From contig CAWHAL010000002.1 of the NCBI GenBank assembly GCA_963827315.1, positions 124,001 through 188,000 on the forward strand: 64,000 bases of DNA. The letters run 5' to 3'. Below are positions 43,629 through 52,306 of this stretch, one piece after another; the stretch's first letter is position 1, and each line of letters starts with the position of its first letter. The notes under the pieces are model-generated. The model was not told where the DNA came from. It ran no database searches and saw only the letters and a program-made list of their open reading frames with translations. The position numbers and the translations under genes were made by a program. The stretch is from CAVXEF01 sp963827315 (GTDB lineage Bacteria > Planctomycetota > Phycisphaerae > Sedimentisphaerales > Anaerobacaceae).

Positions 43629-44603
43629 TCACGTTGGGTTCTCTTGCTGACCCTGTATCTGGTCGAGTTGGAGGCCGAAACGGTCGAGTTTTTTCTGGCC
43701 ATCCTCGTATTGGCCATAGGCGTTTTTCAGATGTCTGCCGAGCACTTCCCAATGGCTGGCAAAATCCGCAAAAGAGGCGTTAAGTTTTTTCAGGTTCTGG
43801 CGGATTTCAGCAGCCTGTTTTTCTATCTGTAAGCCGTGCAGACCCATCACCACCGTCATCAAATACGTGTACAATAGATTCGGGCTTACCGGTATCACCT
43901 TTTTATCGAGTGAATACTTAAAAATATCCTTTGTGTCATCATCATATTTTATAATCGTTTCATAATAAACATTCTCGGCAGGCACATACATCAGTGCAAA
44001 ATCCAGCGTGCCCTCAACGGGCCTAATATAATCCGACGCAATTTTATCAATATGCGCCGCAACATCCTTGATAAATTGTCTGCGAAGTTTTGCCTTTTCA
44101 TCCTCGTTTTCAGTTTTGACTAATCTTTCAAAACTCGACAGGGGAAACTTTGCATCAACCGGCACAGAAAAATCCGCCAGTTTTATAAGTGCATCAACAA
44201 CTTTGCCGTCCCTGAAGGCGTATTGCAGCTCGTAGCTATCCTTTGGCAAAATTTGCGACAGTAAATTCTCCAGCGACCACTCGCCCATCCGGCCCCGGAG
44301 CTTTGGACTTGCCAGGATATCCTGCAGACGTCTTACATCTGTGCCGAGCTGCAGCATCTGCTTATTTGTCCCTTGAAGTTCACCTATCTGTGTGTTCAAC
44401 CGGCCCAATACCTGCTGGCTGGATTGTAAATTTGTATTCAGGCTGGTTTGGCCGTCAAGCAGCGACTTTTGCAGGCCTTCGGAGGTTTTGCTTTGAGCGT
44501 CCCTGAGATCTCTTAGCTCTTTTTTGTTGGCATAACCAATGCTTATCAGCCAGCCTATGGCCACGAGCAGGGCTATACCTACAACAATTAAAATCAGTTC
44601 CAT
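43629..44603 (-). CDS. rmuC: DNA recombination protein RmuC
   Basis: From the ATG at 44603 the protein has 324 residues: an N-terminal membrane helix (LILIVVGIALLVAIGWLI), a long coiled coil (about residues 25-100), and the RmuC nuclease-like domain with LRGRMGEWSLENLLSQILP, PVDAKFPLSSFERL and YVPAENVYYETI. RmuC limits DNA inversions at repeats and may be a nuclease; its exact action is unsettled. The frame extends to 44681, but promoter elements occupy that part. It is the first gene of the rmuC-SDR-recJ-mur cluster. Confidence 0.93.
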   Translation of the reverse strand: MELILIVVGIALLVAIGWLISIGYANKKELRDLRDAQSKTSEGLQKSLLDGQTSLNTNLQSSQQVLGRLNTQIGELQGTNKQMLQLGTDVRRLQDILASPKLRGRMGEWSLENLLSQILPKDSYELQYAFRDGKVVDALIKLADFSVPVDAKFPLSSFERLVKTENEDEKAKLRRQFIKDVAAHIDKIASDYIRPVEGTLDFALMYVPAENVYYETIIKYDDDTKDIFKYSLDKKVIPVSPNLLYTYLMTVVMGLHGLQIEKQAAEIRQNLKKLNASFADFASHWEVLGRHLKNAYGQYEDGQKKLDRFGLQLDQIQGQQENPT

Positions 44604-44630
44604 ACGCCTGCCCTTCAAAAAACCATGTTG

Positions 44631-44659
44631 ATTATAGATTCTTAACAGGCTGGCGTCAA
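44631..44659 (-). promoter_or_regulatory. Sigma-70-type promoter of the rmuC-recJ-mur cluster
   Basis: Leftward TTGACG (44659-44654), 17 bases, TATAAT (44636-44631). This is one of the best matches in the window and supports the rmuC start at 44603. Confidence 0.75.
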
Positions 44660-44664
44660 AGCAG

Positions 44665-44693
44665 TTGCTATTTATCGGCAAAGTTTTTATTAT
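44665..44693 (+). promoter_or_regulatory. Promoter of the ASCH gene
   Basis: TTGCTA (44665-44670), 17 bases, TATTAT (44688-44693). It is back to back with the rmuC promoter; the leader to the ATG at 44707 would be only about 7 bases. Confidence 0.55.
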
Positions 44694-44706
44694 AAAAAGC
44701 TAACTT

Positions 44707-45144
44707 ATGAAAAATCATCACCTTGCAATCCTGAGGAAGCCTTATTTGGATGCGATTATCGAAGGACGGAAGACCATCGAGTCGCGGTTTAGCAGGACTA
44801 AACGTTCTCCATTCGGGCAAATCACAGCGGGCGATAAGCTGTTTCTGAAACTGGCCAGCGGGCCGGTATGTGCGGTCGCCACGGTTCAGGCGGTCAGGCA
44901 ATTCGAAAACCTAACGCCGGAACAAATAACCGAAATAAAGCAGCAGTATAACCACCATATCAAAGGCGGCGATGAATACTGGCAAAGCAGGAGCGACTGC
45001 AGATTCGGCTTTTTGGCCTGGCTGGAGGAGGTAAAATCAATCGAGCCGATGCGAATTAACAAAAAGGACTGGCGGGCGTGGGTGGTTCTGACAGAAAAAG
45101 AGAATTTCGGACTGTTGAAAAAGAGCTTGTCAAAACAACCTTAA
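44707..45144 (+). CDS. ASCH-domain protein
   Basis: A 145-residue protein with an ASCH beta-barrel (about residues 5-130): LAILRKPYLDAIIEGRKTIESRF, GDKLFLKLASGPVCAVATV and a C-terminal WRAWVVLTEKE. ASCH domains bind RNA or modified nucleotides, and some have hydrolase activity on acetylated cytidine; the role here is unknown. It has its own promoter, divergent from rmuC, and converges with the amidase-like gene. Confidence 0.82.
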   Translation: MKNHHLAILRKPYLDAIIEGRKTIESRFSRTKRSPFGQITAGDKLFLKLASGPVCAVATVQAVRQFENLTPEQITEIKQQYNHHIKGGDEYWQSRSDCRFGFLAWLEEVKSIEPMRINKKDWRAWVVLTEKENFGLLKKSLSKQP

Positions 45145-45224
45145 AGTGGGCTTTTCCCCGTACTTTTTGCGGATTTTATCGGACTCCGGCTGGCACCTTC
45201 GCCCAGACAAGTCGGGCTTTGCGG

Positions 45225-45773
45225 TTACCGCCAATCACTCGGATAGAAAACGGAGTCGGGTGGTATTTCAAACTTTCTGCACAGCGCCTCGACGAGTGCC
45301 TCAGTCCTCTTCACCTGGGAGTCGGTCAGATACGCGGCTTCGCCATCCGCTATGATACAGATTCGGATGGTCTGACCGGTGCCATGCCAGGTACGGCCGG
45401 GGATGATTGACCATTGTCTCTGCCACTTTTCCGTCGGCTGGATTTGCCCGTCATCGCCGCCAAGACCATTACAGACAACAAAGTGGCAGTTCAGCTCGTC
45501 GGGACTGACCAGGCCGTTGAGCGAGGCCAACTGCTCTACATTGCCGGCTTTGGTAGCGCTATAGTAAATCTCGATGCAGTTCCAGCGTCCCGGATACTGA
45601 GTAGCCCGCGAAAGGACGGCCTTCTCAATCCGGTCAAGACGGTAATAGCTGGAAAGACAAAACGGACCTGCGGAAGGAGGGTTATTACCGAGAGCCATTA
45701 AGACCATAGCCCCAACTGTCATTGAAACCAAAAGCGCCACTAAGACCTTTACCGACCGCGGCTGGTGCAGCAT
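45225..45773 (-). CDS. Membrane-anchored amidase/PGRP-fold protein, probably inactive
   Basis: The 182-residue protein has an N-terminal membrane helix (VLVALLVSMTVGAMVLMAL) and a domain resembling zinc N-acetylmuramoyl-L-alanine amidases of the PGRP/Amidase_2 fold: WNCIEIYYSAT, CHFVVCNGLGGDDGQIQP, WHGTGQTIRICIIAD, and ALVEALCRKFEIPPDSV. In active relatives the first strand reads I-x-I-H-H-S; here it is IEIYYS, so the first zinc ligand is missing. The protein also ends (YPSDWR) where the third ligand segment should be. It may bind muropeptides without cutting them. Confidence 0.65.
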   Translation of the reverse strand: MLHQPRSVKVLVALLVSMTVGAMVLMALGNNPPSAGPFCLSSYYRLDRIEKAVLSRATQYPGRWNCIEIYYSATKAGNVEQLASLNGLVSPDELNCHFVVCNGLGGDDGQIQPTEKWQRQWSIIPGRTWHGTGQTIRICIIADGEAAYLTDSQVKRTEALVEALCRKFEIPPDSVFYPSDWR

Positions 45774-45786
45774 TTATTTCTTCCCT

Positions 45787-45806
45787 GAAAAAGGTCCTCA
45801 GGACCT
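45787..45806 (-). terminator. Small hairpin with T-run in the amidase leader
   Basis: Read leftward: AGGTCC-TGA-GGACCT (45806-45792) followed by TTTTT (45791-45787), 14 bases before the ATG. It could be an attenuator-like terminator. Confidence 0.35.
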
Positions 45807-45946
45807 ATGCTCATCACCTCGCAGAACAATTTTATTAGTAAACATCGGCACATACCAGCGAATTGCTGTAAATTTTAACAAAAATTTTAGTATTGATATT
45901 CCTGAGGCAAGCCGAGTCATCCGCTCATCTCCGACTACCAAGAAAC

Positions 45947-45975
45947 TTGACTTGACGCATCTTTTCTGTTAAACA
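45947..45975 (+). promoter_or_regulatory. Possible promoter of the glycosyltransferase gene
   Basis: TTGACT (45947-45952), 17 bases, TAAACA (45970-45975) with TG one base before the -10. Confidence 0.4.
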
Positions 45976-46045
45976 ACCACCCAGCAGCTTTTATAGGACG
46001 CCCGGATTTGCCGACTGATAATCCGATCTGTAAGGCAGAGGTTTT

Positions 46046-47617
46046 ATGCAACAAGTCAACGCAAACAACAGCGAAGTGGTCTCGGCATCCAAGACCAAGA
46101 AGGTCTTGATATTTATCGTTTGCTATAACGCCGAGAAGTCAATCGAATTAGTGCTCGACCGAATCCCCAAGGATATCTGGGAAAGTAAGAGTTTCTCCAC
46201 AGAGATATTAATCATCGATGACCAGTCACCAGATAGGACATTTGACACGGCTAAGGGGTACCGCCGACGACACCCACAGTGGAACCTGACAGTTCTGGCT
46301 AATCCCAAGAATCAAGGCTACGGCGGCAATCAGAAAATCGGGTACTCGTACGCTATCAAGAAGGGCTTCGACGTTGTAGTACTGTTGCATGGCGATGGCC
46401 AGTATGCACCGGAGTATGTGGGGCAAATGATTAAGCCTATTTTGAGCGGTGAGGCGGATGTAGTTCTCGGTTCGCGAATGATACACCGGCTGGATGCCCT
46501 CAAAGGCCGTATGCCGCTGTACAAGTGGATAGGAAACCAAGTCCTCACCTTCATTCAGAACAGACTTATGAGAACGCACCTGTCAGAGTTTCATACAGGT
46601 TACCGGGCCTACAGTGTGCCGGCCCTTGCGTCCGTGCCGTTTGAGCACAATTCCAACTACTTTGATTTCGATACCGACATAATCATTCAGATGCTGCAAA
46701 CGCAGAAACACGTCAGGGAGATTCCTATTCCGACGTTCTACGGTGACGAAATCTCCAGGGTCAACGGAATAAAATACGGCATACGAATTATCCGCTCATG
46801 CCTGTTATCCCAAGCAATCAAGCTTGGTATCTACTATCACCCGAAGTTCGATTATGAGCCTAACTCCAACACACGTTACAAGGAAAAGTTCGGATACCCA
46901 AGTTCCCATCAGTTTGCGGTAGAGCAGGTACAGCCTGATACGACTGTGCTCGATATCAGCGGCGGACCTGATACGATGCCTGAAAAATTAGCCGCAAAAA
47001 ACGCTAAGACAATCTCAATATGTGGAAACCTTCGGCCAAGAAGGCGGGAAAACTCCTGGAAGTCGGTCGAAGCTGATGTTGAGCAGTATGATTTTGAAAA
47101 TGAATTTGGCAGGATAGATTTCATTCTCATCCTGGATGTCTTGGAGCACCTTAAGTCGCCGGAGAATTTGCTTCGCAGACTAAGGGGTCGTTTCTCGAGG
47201 GATTACCCGAAACTGATTATAACTACGGCAAACGTATCATTCTTTCCTGTTAGGTTCGGCTTATTGTTTGGAGGTTTCCACTACAGCAACCGAGGAATAC
47301 TCGATATGGACCACAAACGGCTGTTCACCTTTTCAACGCTGCAGAGAACGCTGGAGATTAACGGCTATGAGGTGCTTGAGAAGCGAGGTCTGCCGGCACC
47401 ATTTCCGCTGGCAATCGGCGATGGATGGCTGGCACGTTTTCTGCTGCTGATAAACCGAATCCTGATTTTTTTCTCCAAAGGGCTGTTTGCCTATCAGGTC
47501 GCCGTTATCGCCAAGCCTTTGCCGACACTCGAGCACCTGCTGCAGGATGCCCAGAAAGCCAAGATGGAAAAACTCAAAAATGATTTGCCATCGGCAGCTT
47601 CAAACACTACCAGTTAA
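46046..47617 (+). CDS. Family 2 glycosyltransferase fused to a SAM methyltransferase
   Basis: The 523-residue protein has two parts. Residues about 18-260 are a GT-A glycosyltransferase like dolichyl/polyprenyl-phosphate mannosyltransferases: ILIIDDQSPDRTFD, NPKNQGYGGNQKIGY, LLHGDGQYAPEYV, HTGYRAYS. Residues about 285-460 are a class I methyltransferase: VLDISGGPDTMPEKL in place of the glycine-rich loop, and IDFILILDVLEHLKSPENLLRRL. A hydrophobic segment follows (FLLLINRILIFFSKGLFAYQVAVIA). It probably works on a lipid-linked sugar or surface glycan; acceptors are unknown. It stands alone between unrelated genes. Confidence 0.85.
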   Translation: MQQVNANNSEVVSASKTKKVLIFIVCYNAEKSIELVLDRIPKDIWESKSFSTEILIIDDQSPDRTFDTAKGYRRRHPQWNLTVLANPKNQGYGGNQKIGYSYAIKKGFDVVVLLHGDGQYAPEYVGQMIKPILSGEADVVLGSRMIHRLDALKGRMPLYKWIGNQVLTFIQNRLMRTHLSEFHTGYRAYSVPALASVPFEHNSNYFDFDTDIIIQMLQTQKHVREIPIPTFYGDEISRVNGIKYGIRIIRSCLLSQAIKLGIYYHPKFDYEPNSNTRYKEKFGYPSSHQFAVEQVQPDTTVLDISGGPDTMPEKLAAKNAKTISICGNLRPRRRENSWKSVEADVEQYDFENEFGRIDFILILDVLEHLKSPENLLRRLRGRFSRDYPKLIITTANVSFFPVRFGLLFGGFHYSNRGILDMDHKRLFTFSTLQRTLEINGYEVLEKRGLPAPFPLAIGDGWLARFLLLINRILIFFSKGLFAYQVAVIAKPLPTLEHLLQDAQKAKMEKLKNDLPSAASNTTS

Positions 47618-47677
47618 AAGAAAGCTGGCATATCCCGCCCAGAGTAAATCAACGTGCACCGAGTACACCAAAGGCAG

Positions 47678-48901
47678 TCACTTCGGCAAATCAGGACTAG
47701 CGACATTCGGCTCTTTGCCGGGCGGATAAACAATGTTCGCTTCTGCCCTTAGCGATTCGACGTATTTTTCGGCAAGTTCACCCTGCTTTTTTGCCGTCAG
47801 CATTTCCACTAAATTGTCTTTGACCTCTTCAAATGTTTTAGTACTGGCGTCCTTTTTGTCGGTAATTTTTATTATGTGGTAGCCGAAATTGGTTTCTACA
47901 ATGTCACTGACCTGGCCGACCCCCAGCGCAAAAGCTGCTTCCTCAAAAGCTGGTACCATTTGACCTTTGGAAAAGAAGCCCAGGTCGCCACCGCGTACTG
48001 ATGACGGGCAGCCTGAATTGGCCTTGGCCAGCTCAGCAAAATCAGCTCCGTCTTTAATTTGCTTAAGCAGTTCCTCAGCTTTTGCCCTGGCAGCTACTTT
48101 CGCCAAAGCAGGCTCAACGTTAGGGTCAGAGGTGTCCGGCTTTATGAGGATATGACTTGCCCTGACCTGCTCGGGTATCTCGAACTGCTGCTGATTTTCC
48201 AAGTAATACTGCCGGGTGTATTCTTCCGTAACGTTTACGTCACTACCAAACTTGGACTCGAATAGTTTCTGATACGCCAGCCTTTTCTCGAGCTGCATCC
48301 GTTGCTTCCACTGCTCAAAACTTTGACCGGAAGCCTCTATCAACGCCTTCATATCATCCACAGACAATTTTTCAGCGGCTGCCATTTCCTGGATAAGGTT
48401 ATTCACGTCTTCCGGGGTGACCGCTATCTGGGCGGCTTTTACCTGCTCATCTATCAACCGTTCGACAATCATCTGCTCCAAGGCTTCCTTTCCCATTCGC
48501 GCTTTCAATTGTTCGATAACAACAGGCGGCAATTGTTTGTTGCGGGCAGCCATTTGTTCAAGCCGAGGCTTAATTCTTTCTTCTATGTCTTTTTCAGTAA
48601 TATCGAAGCCATTGACAGTAACGGCAACAATTTCAGCGGGACTGCCCAACTGAGCCTCCGCTTTGGGCTGTTCCTGTAAAGCAGGCTTTTGCTCGACTGT
48701 CTCAGGTTCAGCCTTGACTGCAGGCTGGAGTTCGGCTGCAGGCTGGAGTTTGGCTGCAGGTTGGGGCTCGGCTGCTTCGGGTTGGGGTGCAACAGAAGTA
48801 ATTGGTTTAACAACTCCAGCGGGATACTGCGGCTCGCAGCCAATAAAAAAGATGGCAAAAAATACTACGACCCAGGTTAAATTCTTCAGGTAACCTTTCA
48901 T
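47678..48901 (-). CDS. Parvulin-type peptidylprolyl isomerase lipoprotein (SurA/PrsA-like)
   Basis: The 407-residue protein has a lipoprotein signal (VVFFAIFFIGCEPQ). A low-complexity Pro/Ala/Glu/Gln linker follows (about residues 40-90, near-repeats of LQPAAE and KAEPE). Next is a SurA-N-like helical chaperone region (about 95-240) and a parvulin domain (about 245-350: VRASHILIKPD, GGDLGFFSKGQMVPAFEEAAF, FGYHIIKITD). It should help fold exported or outer-membrane proteins from a membrane anchor. It converges with the glycosyltransferase gene. Confidence 0.92.
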   Translation of the reverse strand: MKGYLKNLTWVVVFFAIFFIGCEPQYPAGVVKPITSVAPQPEAAEPQPAAKLQPAAELQPAVKAEPETVEQKPALQEQPKAEAQLGSPAEIVAVTVNGFDITEKDIEERIKPRLEQMAARNKQLPPVVIEQLKARMGKEALEQMIVERLIDEQVKAAQIAVTPEDVNNLIQEMAAAEKLSVDDMKALIEASGQSFEQWKQRMQLEKRLAYQKLFESKFGSDVNVTEEYTRQYYLENQQQFEIPEQVRASHILIKPDTSDPNVEPALAKVAARAKAEELLKQIKDGADFAELAKANSGCPSSVRGGDLGFFSKGQMVPAFEEAAFALGVGQVSDIVETNFGYHIIKITDKKDASTKTFEEVKDNLVEMLTAKKQGELAEKYVESLRAEANIVYPPGKEPNVASPDLPK

Positions 48902-48963
48902 AACTTTGTCCTCTCACAGGCCAAACCCGTTAAAAATCCTTCCTAATCAAAAATAAAAACGGC

Positions 48964-48992
48964 ATTATCCCACCAATAAGCGGTTGAGTCAA
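48964..48992 (-). promoter_or_regulatory. Sigma-70-type promoter of the parvulin lipoprotein gene
   Basis: Leftward TTGACT (48992-48987), 17 bases, GATAAT (48969-48964). The leader is about 55 bases. Confidence 0.7.
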
Positions 48993-49047
48993 ACGCTTTA
49001 TCTTGCAAATGCCGGTTTTTTTGATATCTTTCAGGACAGGTGCGAAC

Positions 49048-49107
49048 ATGACCCGTTCGACTTCGCTCAGGGTCATCCTGAGCGACTAAAAAGGAGCCGA
49101 AGGATGA
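49048..49107 (+). repeat. Palindromic element copy A, carrying a gene's Shine-Dalgarno and start
   Basis: It begins ATGACCCGTTCGACTT. The core CGCTCAGG-GTCAT-CCTGAGCG is a hairpin, and the tail GACTAAAAAGGAGCCGAAGG leads to ATGA. The AAGGAG and the ATG at 49104 are those of the thioesterase gene. Copy B at 49628 differs at three positions. Confidence 0.88.
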
Positions 49108-49547
49108 CTTTCCCTGGGCGAACAACCATTCTGAGCCATACGATAACCATCAGGCCCCGCTACGCTGAAACGGACCAGGGCGGCGTGGTTCATCACACCG
49201 TTTATCCGGTGTGGTTCGAGATGGGACGGACAGAGCTTTTGCGTGCAAATGGCCTGGTTTACAAAGACCTCGAGGCCGCTGGTGTCTTCTTTGTGGTTGT
49301 GGAGCTGTCCGTAAGATATCGTCAGCCGGCAAAATACGACGAAAAACTGCAACTCGAAACGACCTGCACAAAGGTAACGCCGAGCAGAGTTGAGCATACT
49401 TATAAGCTCAGTCGCTGCGGCAATGAAGCAATTCTGGCTGAGGGTTCAAGCTTACTTGCGTGCGTAAATGCTCAGGGTAAAATTCGGCGGATGCCTGATT
49501 TTCTGTATCCTGAAGGGCAAAACGGCAGCCCCTGTCTGAATGACTAA
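49104..49547 (+). CDS. YbgC/4-hydroxybenzoyl-CoA-type acyl-CoA thioesterase
   Basis: The 147-residue hot-dog-fold enzyme hydrolyses acyl-CoA thioesters. The family motif is YAETDQGGVVHHTVYPVWFEMGR, with the catalytic Asp, followed by VVVELSVRYRQPAKYDEKL. In other bacteria such proteins belong to the Tol-Pal cluster or act in fatty-acid turnover; the substrate here is unknown. The start at 49104 lies 8 bases after AAGGAG; both belong to a repeated palindromic element, so the gene's translation start is repeat-derived. The open frame back to 48984 is the repeat and not conserved. Confidence 0.88.
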   Translation: MTFPGRTTILSHTITIRPRYAETDQGGVVHHTVYPVWFEMGRTELLRANGLVYKDLEAAGVFFVVVELSVRYRQPAKYDEKLQLETTCTKVTPSRVEHTYKLSRCGNEAILAEGSSLLACVNAQGKIRRMPDFLYPEGQNGSPCLND

Positions 49548-49627
49548 CCAGACAAAAGTTTGACTTGCCATAAGCAATTCGCTAAACTTATCGTAAAAGA
49601 CTAAAGAATAAAAAGGCGAAAGTAAAA

Positions 49628-49686
49628 ATGACCTGTTCGACTTCGCTCAGGGTCATCCTGAGCGACTAAAAGGAGTCGAAGGATGA
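49628..49686 (+). repeat. Palindromic element copy B, carrying the purF Shine-Dalgarno and start
   Basis: Same layout as copy A: ATGACCTGTTCGACTT, hairpin CGCTCAGG-GTCAT-CCTGAGCG, tail ending AAAAGGAGTCGAAGG then ATGA. TTCGACT and AGTCGAA also form an outer pair. The purF ATG is 49683. Confidence 0.88.
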
Positions 49687-51152
49687 CACGTCAGTCACGA
49701 GTTACTCGTCACGGACCCAAGGAAAACTGTGGGCTTTTCGGCATTTTTGGCGACGACGAAGCTGTTCAAAAGACCTACGTCGGCCTATACGGCCTGCAGC
49801 ACCGCGGACAAGAATCAGCTGGAATCGCCTCCAGCAACGGCGAATTTATCCAGTGCTACACCGGTATGGGTACGGTAGGAAGAGTATTCCGCAGAGAATC
49901 GGGACTTCTGACGAAACTATCTAATCCGATGGCAATCGGTCATGTACGGTACTCGACCACCGGCTCCAGCACCCCTCGAAATAACCAGCCGTTACTGTCT
50001 GAGTATTCCCGTGGACAAGTGGCGGTTGCACATAATGGCAATCTTATAAACGCAGGACTGCTGCGGGATGAATACGAGGCCTACGGCAGCCTGTTCAAAA
50101 CAACATGTGACACCGAGATAATTACTCACCTGCTTGCAAAACCGACCCACGTCAGTAAACCTGACCCGCTGGCCCACGTGCTGAACCATCTGCAGGGGGC
50201 ATACTGTTTGTTGTTTTTGTTTGCCGACCGCATTGAGGCGGCTCGCGACCCTTACGGCATCCGACCCCTGTGTATCGGCAGGACAAATGAGGGCTCTTAT
50301 GTCGTGGCCAGCGAAAGTTGTGTACTCGACGCCGTTGGGGCCGAGTTCATTCGTGAAGTCGAACCAGGTGAAATCGTCACGCTGGATAAAAGAGGTCTAT
50401 CCAGCAGATTCTTTGTCAAACCCGGCTCAGTGACACCGGCCCATTGCTTCTTTGAGCACATCTACTTCGCCAAGCAAAGCTCGTATATTTTTGGTGAAAA
50501 CGTACACGAGTTCAGAAAAAAATTAGGGATGCGTCTTGCCATAGAACACCCGGTCGAAGCAGACGTCGTTACGCCTGTGCCGGATTCAGGCACGTCGGCA
50601 GCAATCGGGTATTCACAGCAGAGTGGCGTACCATTTGATATGGGGATGGTCAGAAGTCACTACGTCGGCAGAACATTCATCTCGCCGAGCCAGGAACTAA
50701 GGGAAAGGGAGGTCCAACTCAAGCTGGCTGTGGTGAAAGAAGTCGTCAGGGGCAAACGAGTCATCGTGGTGGACGACTCAATCGTCCGAGGCACCACCAC
50801 CAGAGGCAAAATAAGGGCGATTCGCCAGGCTGGTGCCAAAGAAATCCACATGCGGGTGAGCTGCCCACCTCTGAGGCACCCCTGTTTTTACGGCGTTGAC
50901 TTTCCAACAAAAAAGGAACTGCTGGCACATAATCGTGATTTTGAGCAAATCAGGCAATTCCTTGAAGTCGACAGCATTGGTTATATGTCACTGGAAGGAC
51001 TGCTTAGTTGCGCAATGCTGCCGGGCGACCACTATTGCACTGCGTGCTGGAGCGGCAAATACAGAATACCGGTGGACATCGCGCTCAATAAATTTGCCCT
51101 GGAACATTATCAAATGCACATGTTTGACGATTGGAACGAGCTGGGTCAGTAA
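49683..51152 (+). CDS. purF: Amidophosphoribosyltransferase
   Basis: The 489-residue enzyme makes phosphoribosylamine from PRPP and glutamine, the first step of purine synthesis. The catalytic Cys follows a short propeptide (ends GPKEN, then CGLFGIFGDDE). The glutaminase part shows QHRGQESAGIA and HNGNLIN; the PRTase motif is VIVVDDSIVRGTTTR. Later cysteines (AHCFFEH, HPCFYG, GDHYCTACWSGKY) fit the iron-sulfur type of enzyme. The propeptide (MTRQSRVTRHG) is itself encoded by repeat-like words (49687-49714). The ribosome binding site and ATG come from palindromic element copy B. Confidence 0.96.
   Translation: MTRQSRVTRHGPKENCGLFGIFGDDEAVQKTYVGLYGLQHRGQESAGIASSNGEFIQCYTGMGTVGRVFRRESGLLTKLSNPMAIGHVRYSTTGSSTPRNNQPLLSEYSRGQVAVAHNGNLINAGLLRDEYEAYGSLFKTTCDTEIITHLLAKPTHVSKPDPLAHVLNHLQGAYCLLFLFADRIEAARDPYGIRPLCIGRTNEGSYVVASESCVLDAVGAEFIREVEPGEIVTLDKRGLSSRFFVKPGSVTPAHCFFEHIYFAKQSSYIFGENVHEFRKKLGMRLAIEHPVEADVVTPVPDSGTSAAIGYSQQSGVPFDMGMVRSHYVGRTFISPSQELREREVQLKLAVVKEVVRGKRVIVVDDSIVRGTTTRGKIRAIRQAGAKEIHMRVSCPPLRHPCFYGVDFPTKKELLAHNRDFEQIRQFLEVDSIGYMSLEGLLSCAMLPGDHYCTACWSGKYRIPVDIALNKFALEHYQMHMFDDWNELGQ
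49687..49714 (+). repeat. Word repeat encoding the purF propeptide
   Basis: CACGTCAGTCACGAGTTACT then CGTCACGG uses the CACGAG/ACTCGT words of the murE, murF and groEL copy 3 repeats. Confidence 0.45.
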
Positions 51153-51188
51153 GTGCATCCCCAGCTTTAAACTTTTTCCGGTATTACA

Positions 51189-52256
51189 ATGACCAGCTTT
51201 ATCAACTACAAACAATCCGGCGTTGATGTCGAGGCCGGCGAGGCGATGGTGGATAAAATCCAGTCGTACGTTTCAAGCACATTCGGGCCAAGGGTGCTTC
51301 AACTGAAAAACGCTTTCGCCGGTATGTTCAGGCTCGACTATGATGAAAAACTCTTCAAGAAAAACTACAAAAGCCCGGTACTCGTAGCCTCTACTGATGG
51401 CGTTGGCAGCAAGGTGCAACTTGCCGCAAAAATCAAGAAATTCGATACCGTCGGCATAGATTTAGTCGCGATGAACGTCAACGATATGCTAACCCAGGGG
51501 GCTGAGCCGTTGTTCTTTCTGGACTACCTGGCGGTGAACAAACTTGAATTAGACGTAGTAGCTGAGCTGATAAAGGGCATCGCGGCTGGCTGCCGAATCG
51601 CTGATTGTGCGCTGATAGGCGGGGAAACAGCCGAGATGCCCGACACCTACGCCAAAGACGATTTCGATATGGCGGGCTTTTCCGTCGGAATAGTTGACCG
51701 CGGAAAAATCATTAGCAGCAAAAATATTCGCAAAGGCGACGTAGTGCTGGGTCTGGCGTCGAGCGGACTGCATAGCAACGGATACGCACTTGTTCGCAAT
51801 ATCTGCTTCAAAAAAGCAAGTCTGAAAATGACCGACCGTTTAGACGAACTCGATGGGGCGATGCTGGGCGATGTGTTATTGGAGCCAACACGAATCTATG
51901 TTCGTCCAATCGTAAAACTCCTGTCACAGTACAAAGTCAAGAAGGTTGTGCACGGTATGGCGCACATCACTGGCGGCGGTCTGGTCAGAAACATTCCTCG
52001 TGTGCTGCCGAAAACCTGCGACGCCGTCCTTAAGAAAGACAGCTGGCCTAAGCACAAGATATTCACATTCCTGCAGGCCAATGGCCCAGTTGAGGAAGAT
52101 GAGATGTACAGGGTCTTCAATATGGGAATCGGATTTGTACTGATAGTCGCCGAGGATTTCGCCAACTCAATCTCTGAGAAACTGACCCGCTACGGCGAAA
52201 AGGTCTATAACATAGGCAGAATCACAACAGGAACCAAGAAAATAGTTCTAAAATAA
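51189..52256 (+). CDS. purM: Phosphoribosylformylglycinamidine cyclo-ligase
   Basis: The 355-residue enzyme closes the imidazole ring to give AIR in purine synthesis, using ATP. Seen: YKQSGVDVEAGEAMVDKI at the N-terminus, VASTDGVGSKVQLAAKI, NVNDMLTQGAEPLFFLDYLA, LIGGETAEMPDTY, GLASSGLHSNGYALVR and the Gly-rich MAHITGGGLVRNIPR. The length fits. It lies 36 bases after purF and is probably co-transcribed with it. Confidence 0.96.
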   Translation: MTSFINYKQSGVDVEAGEAMVDKIQSYVSSTFGPRVLQLKNAFAGMFRLDYDEKLFKKNYKSPVLVASTDGVGSKVQLAAKIKKFDTVGIDLVAMNVNDMLTQGAEPLFFLDYLAVNKLELDVVAELIKGIAAGCRIADCALIGGETAEMPDTYAKDDFDMAGFSVGIVDRGKIISSKNIRKGDVVLGLASSGLHSNGYALVRNICFKKASLKMTDRLDELDGAMLGDVLLEPTRIYVRPIVKLLSQYKVKKVVHGMAHITGGGLVRNIPRVLPKTCDAVLKKDSWPKHKIFTFLQANGPVEEDEMYRVFNMGIGFVLIVAEDFANSISEKLTRYGEKVYNIGRITTGTKKIVLK

Positions 52257-52306
52257 TAAAAAAAGAAACTATGAAATACGGATTCCCGCTTTCACGGCAA
52301 TAATAA

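Noticed and set aside
48984..49103. N-terminal extension of the thioesterase frame
   Set aside because: It encodes the palindromic element itself; the Shine-Dalgarno is placed for the ATG at 49104.
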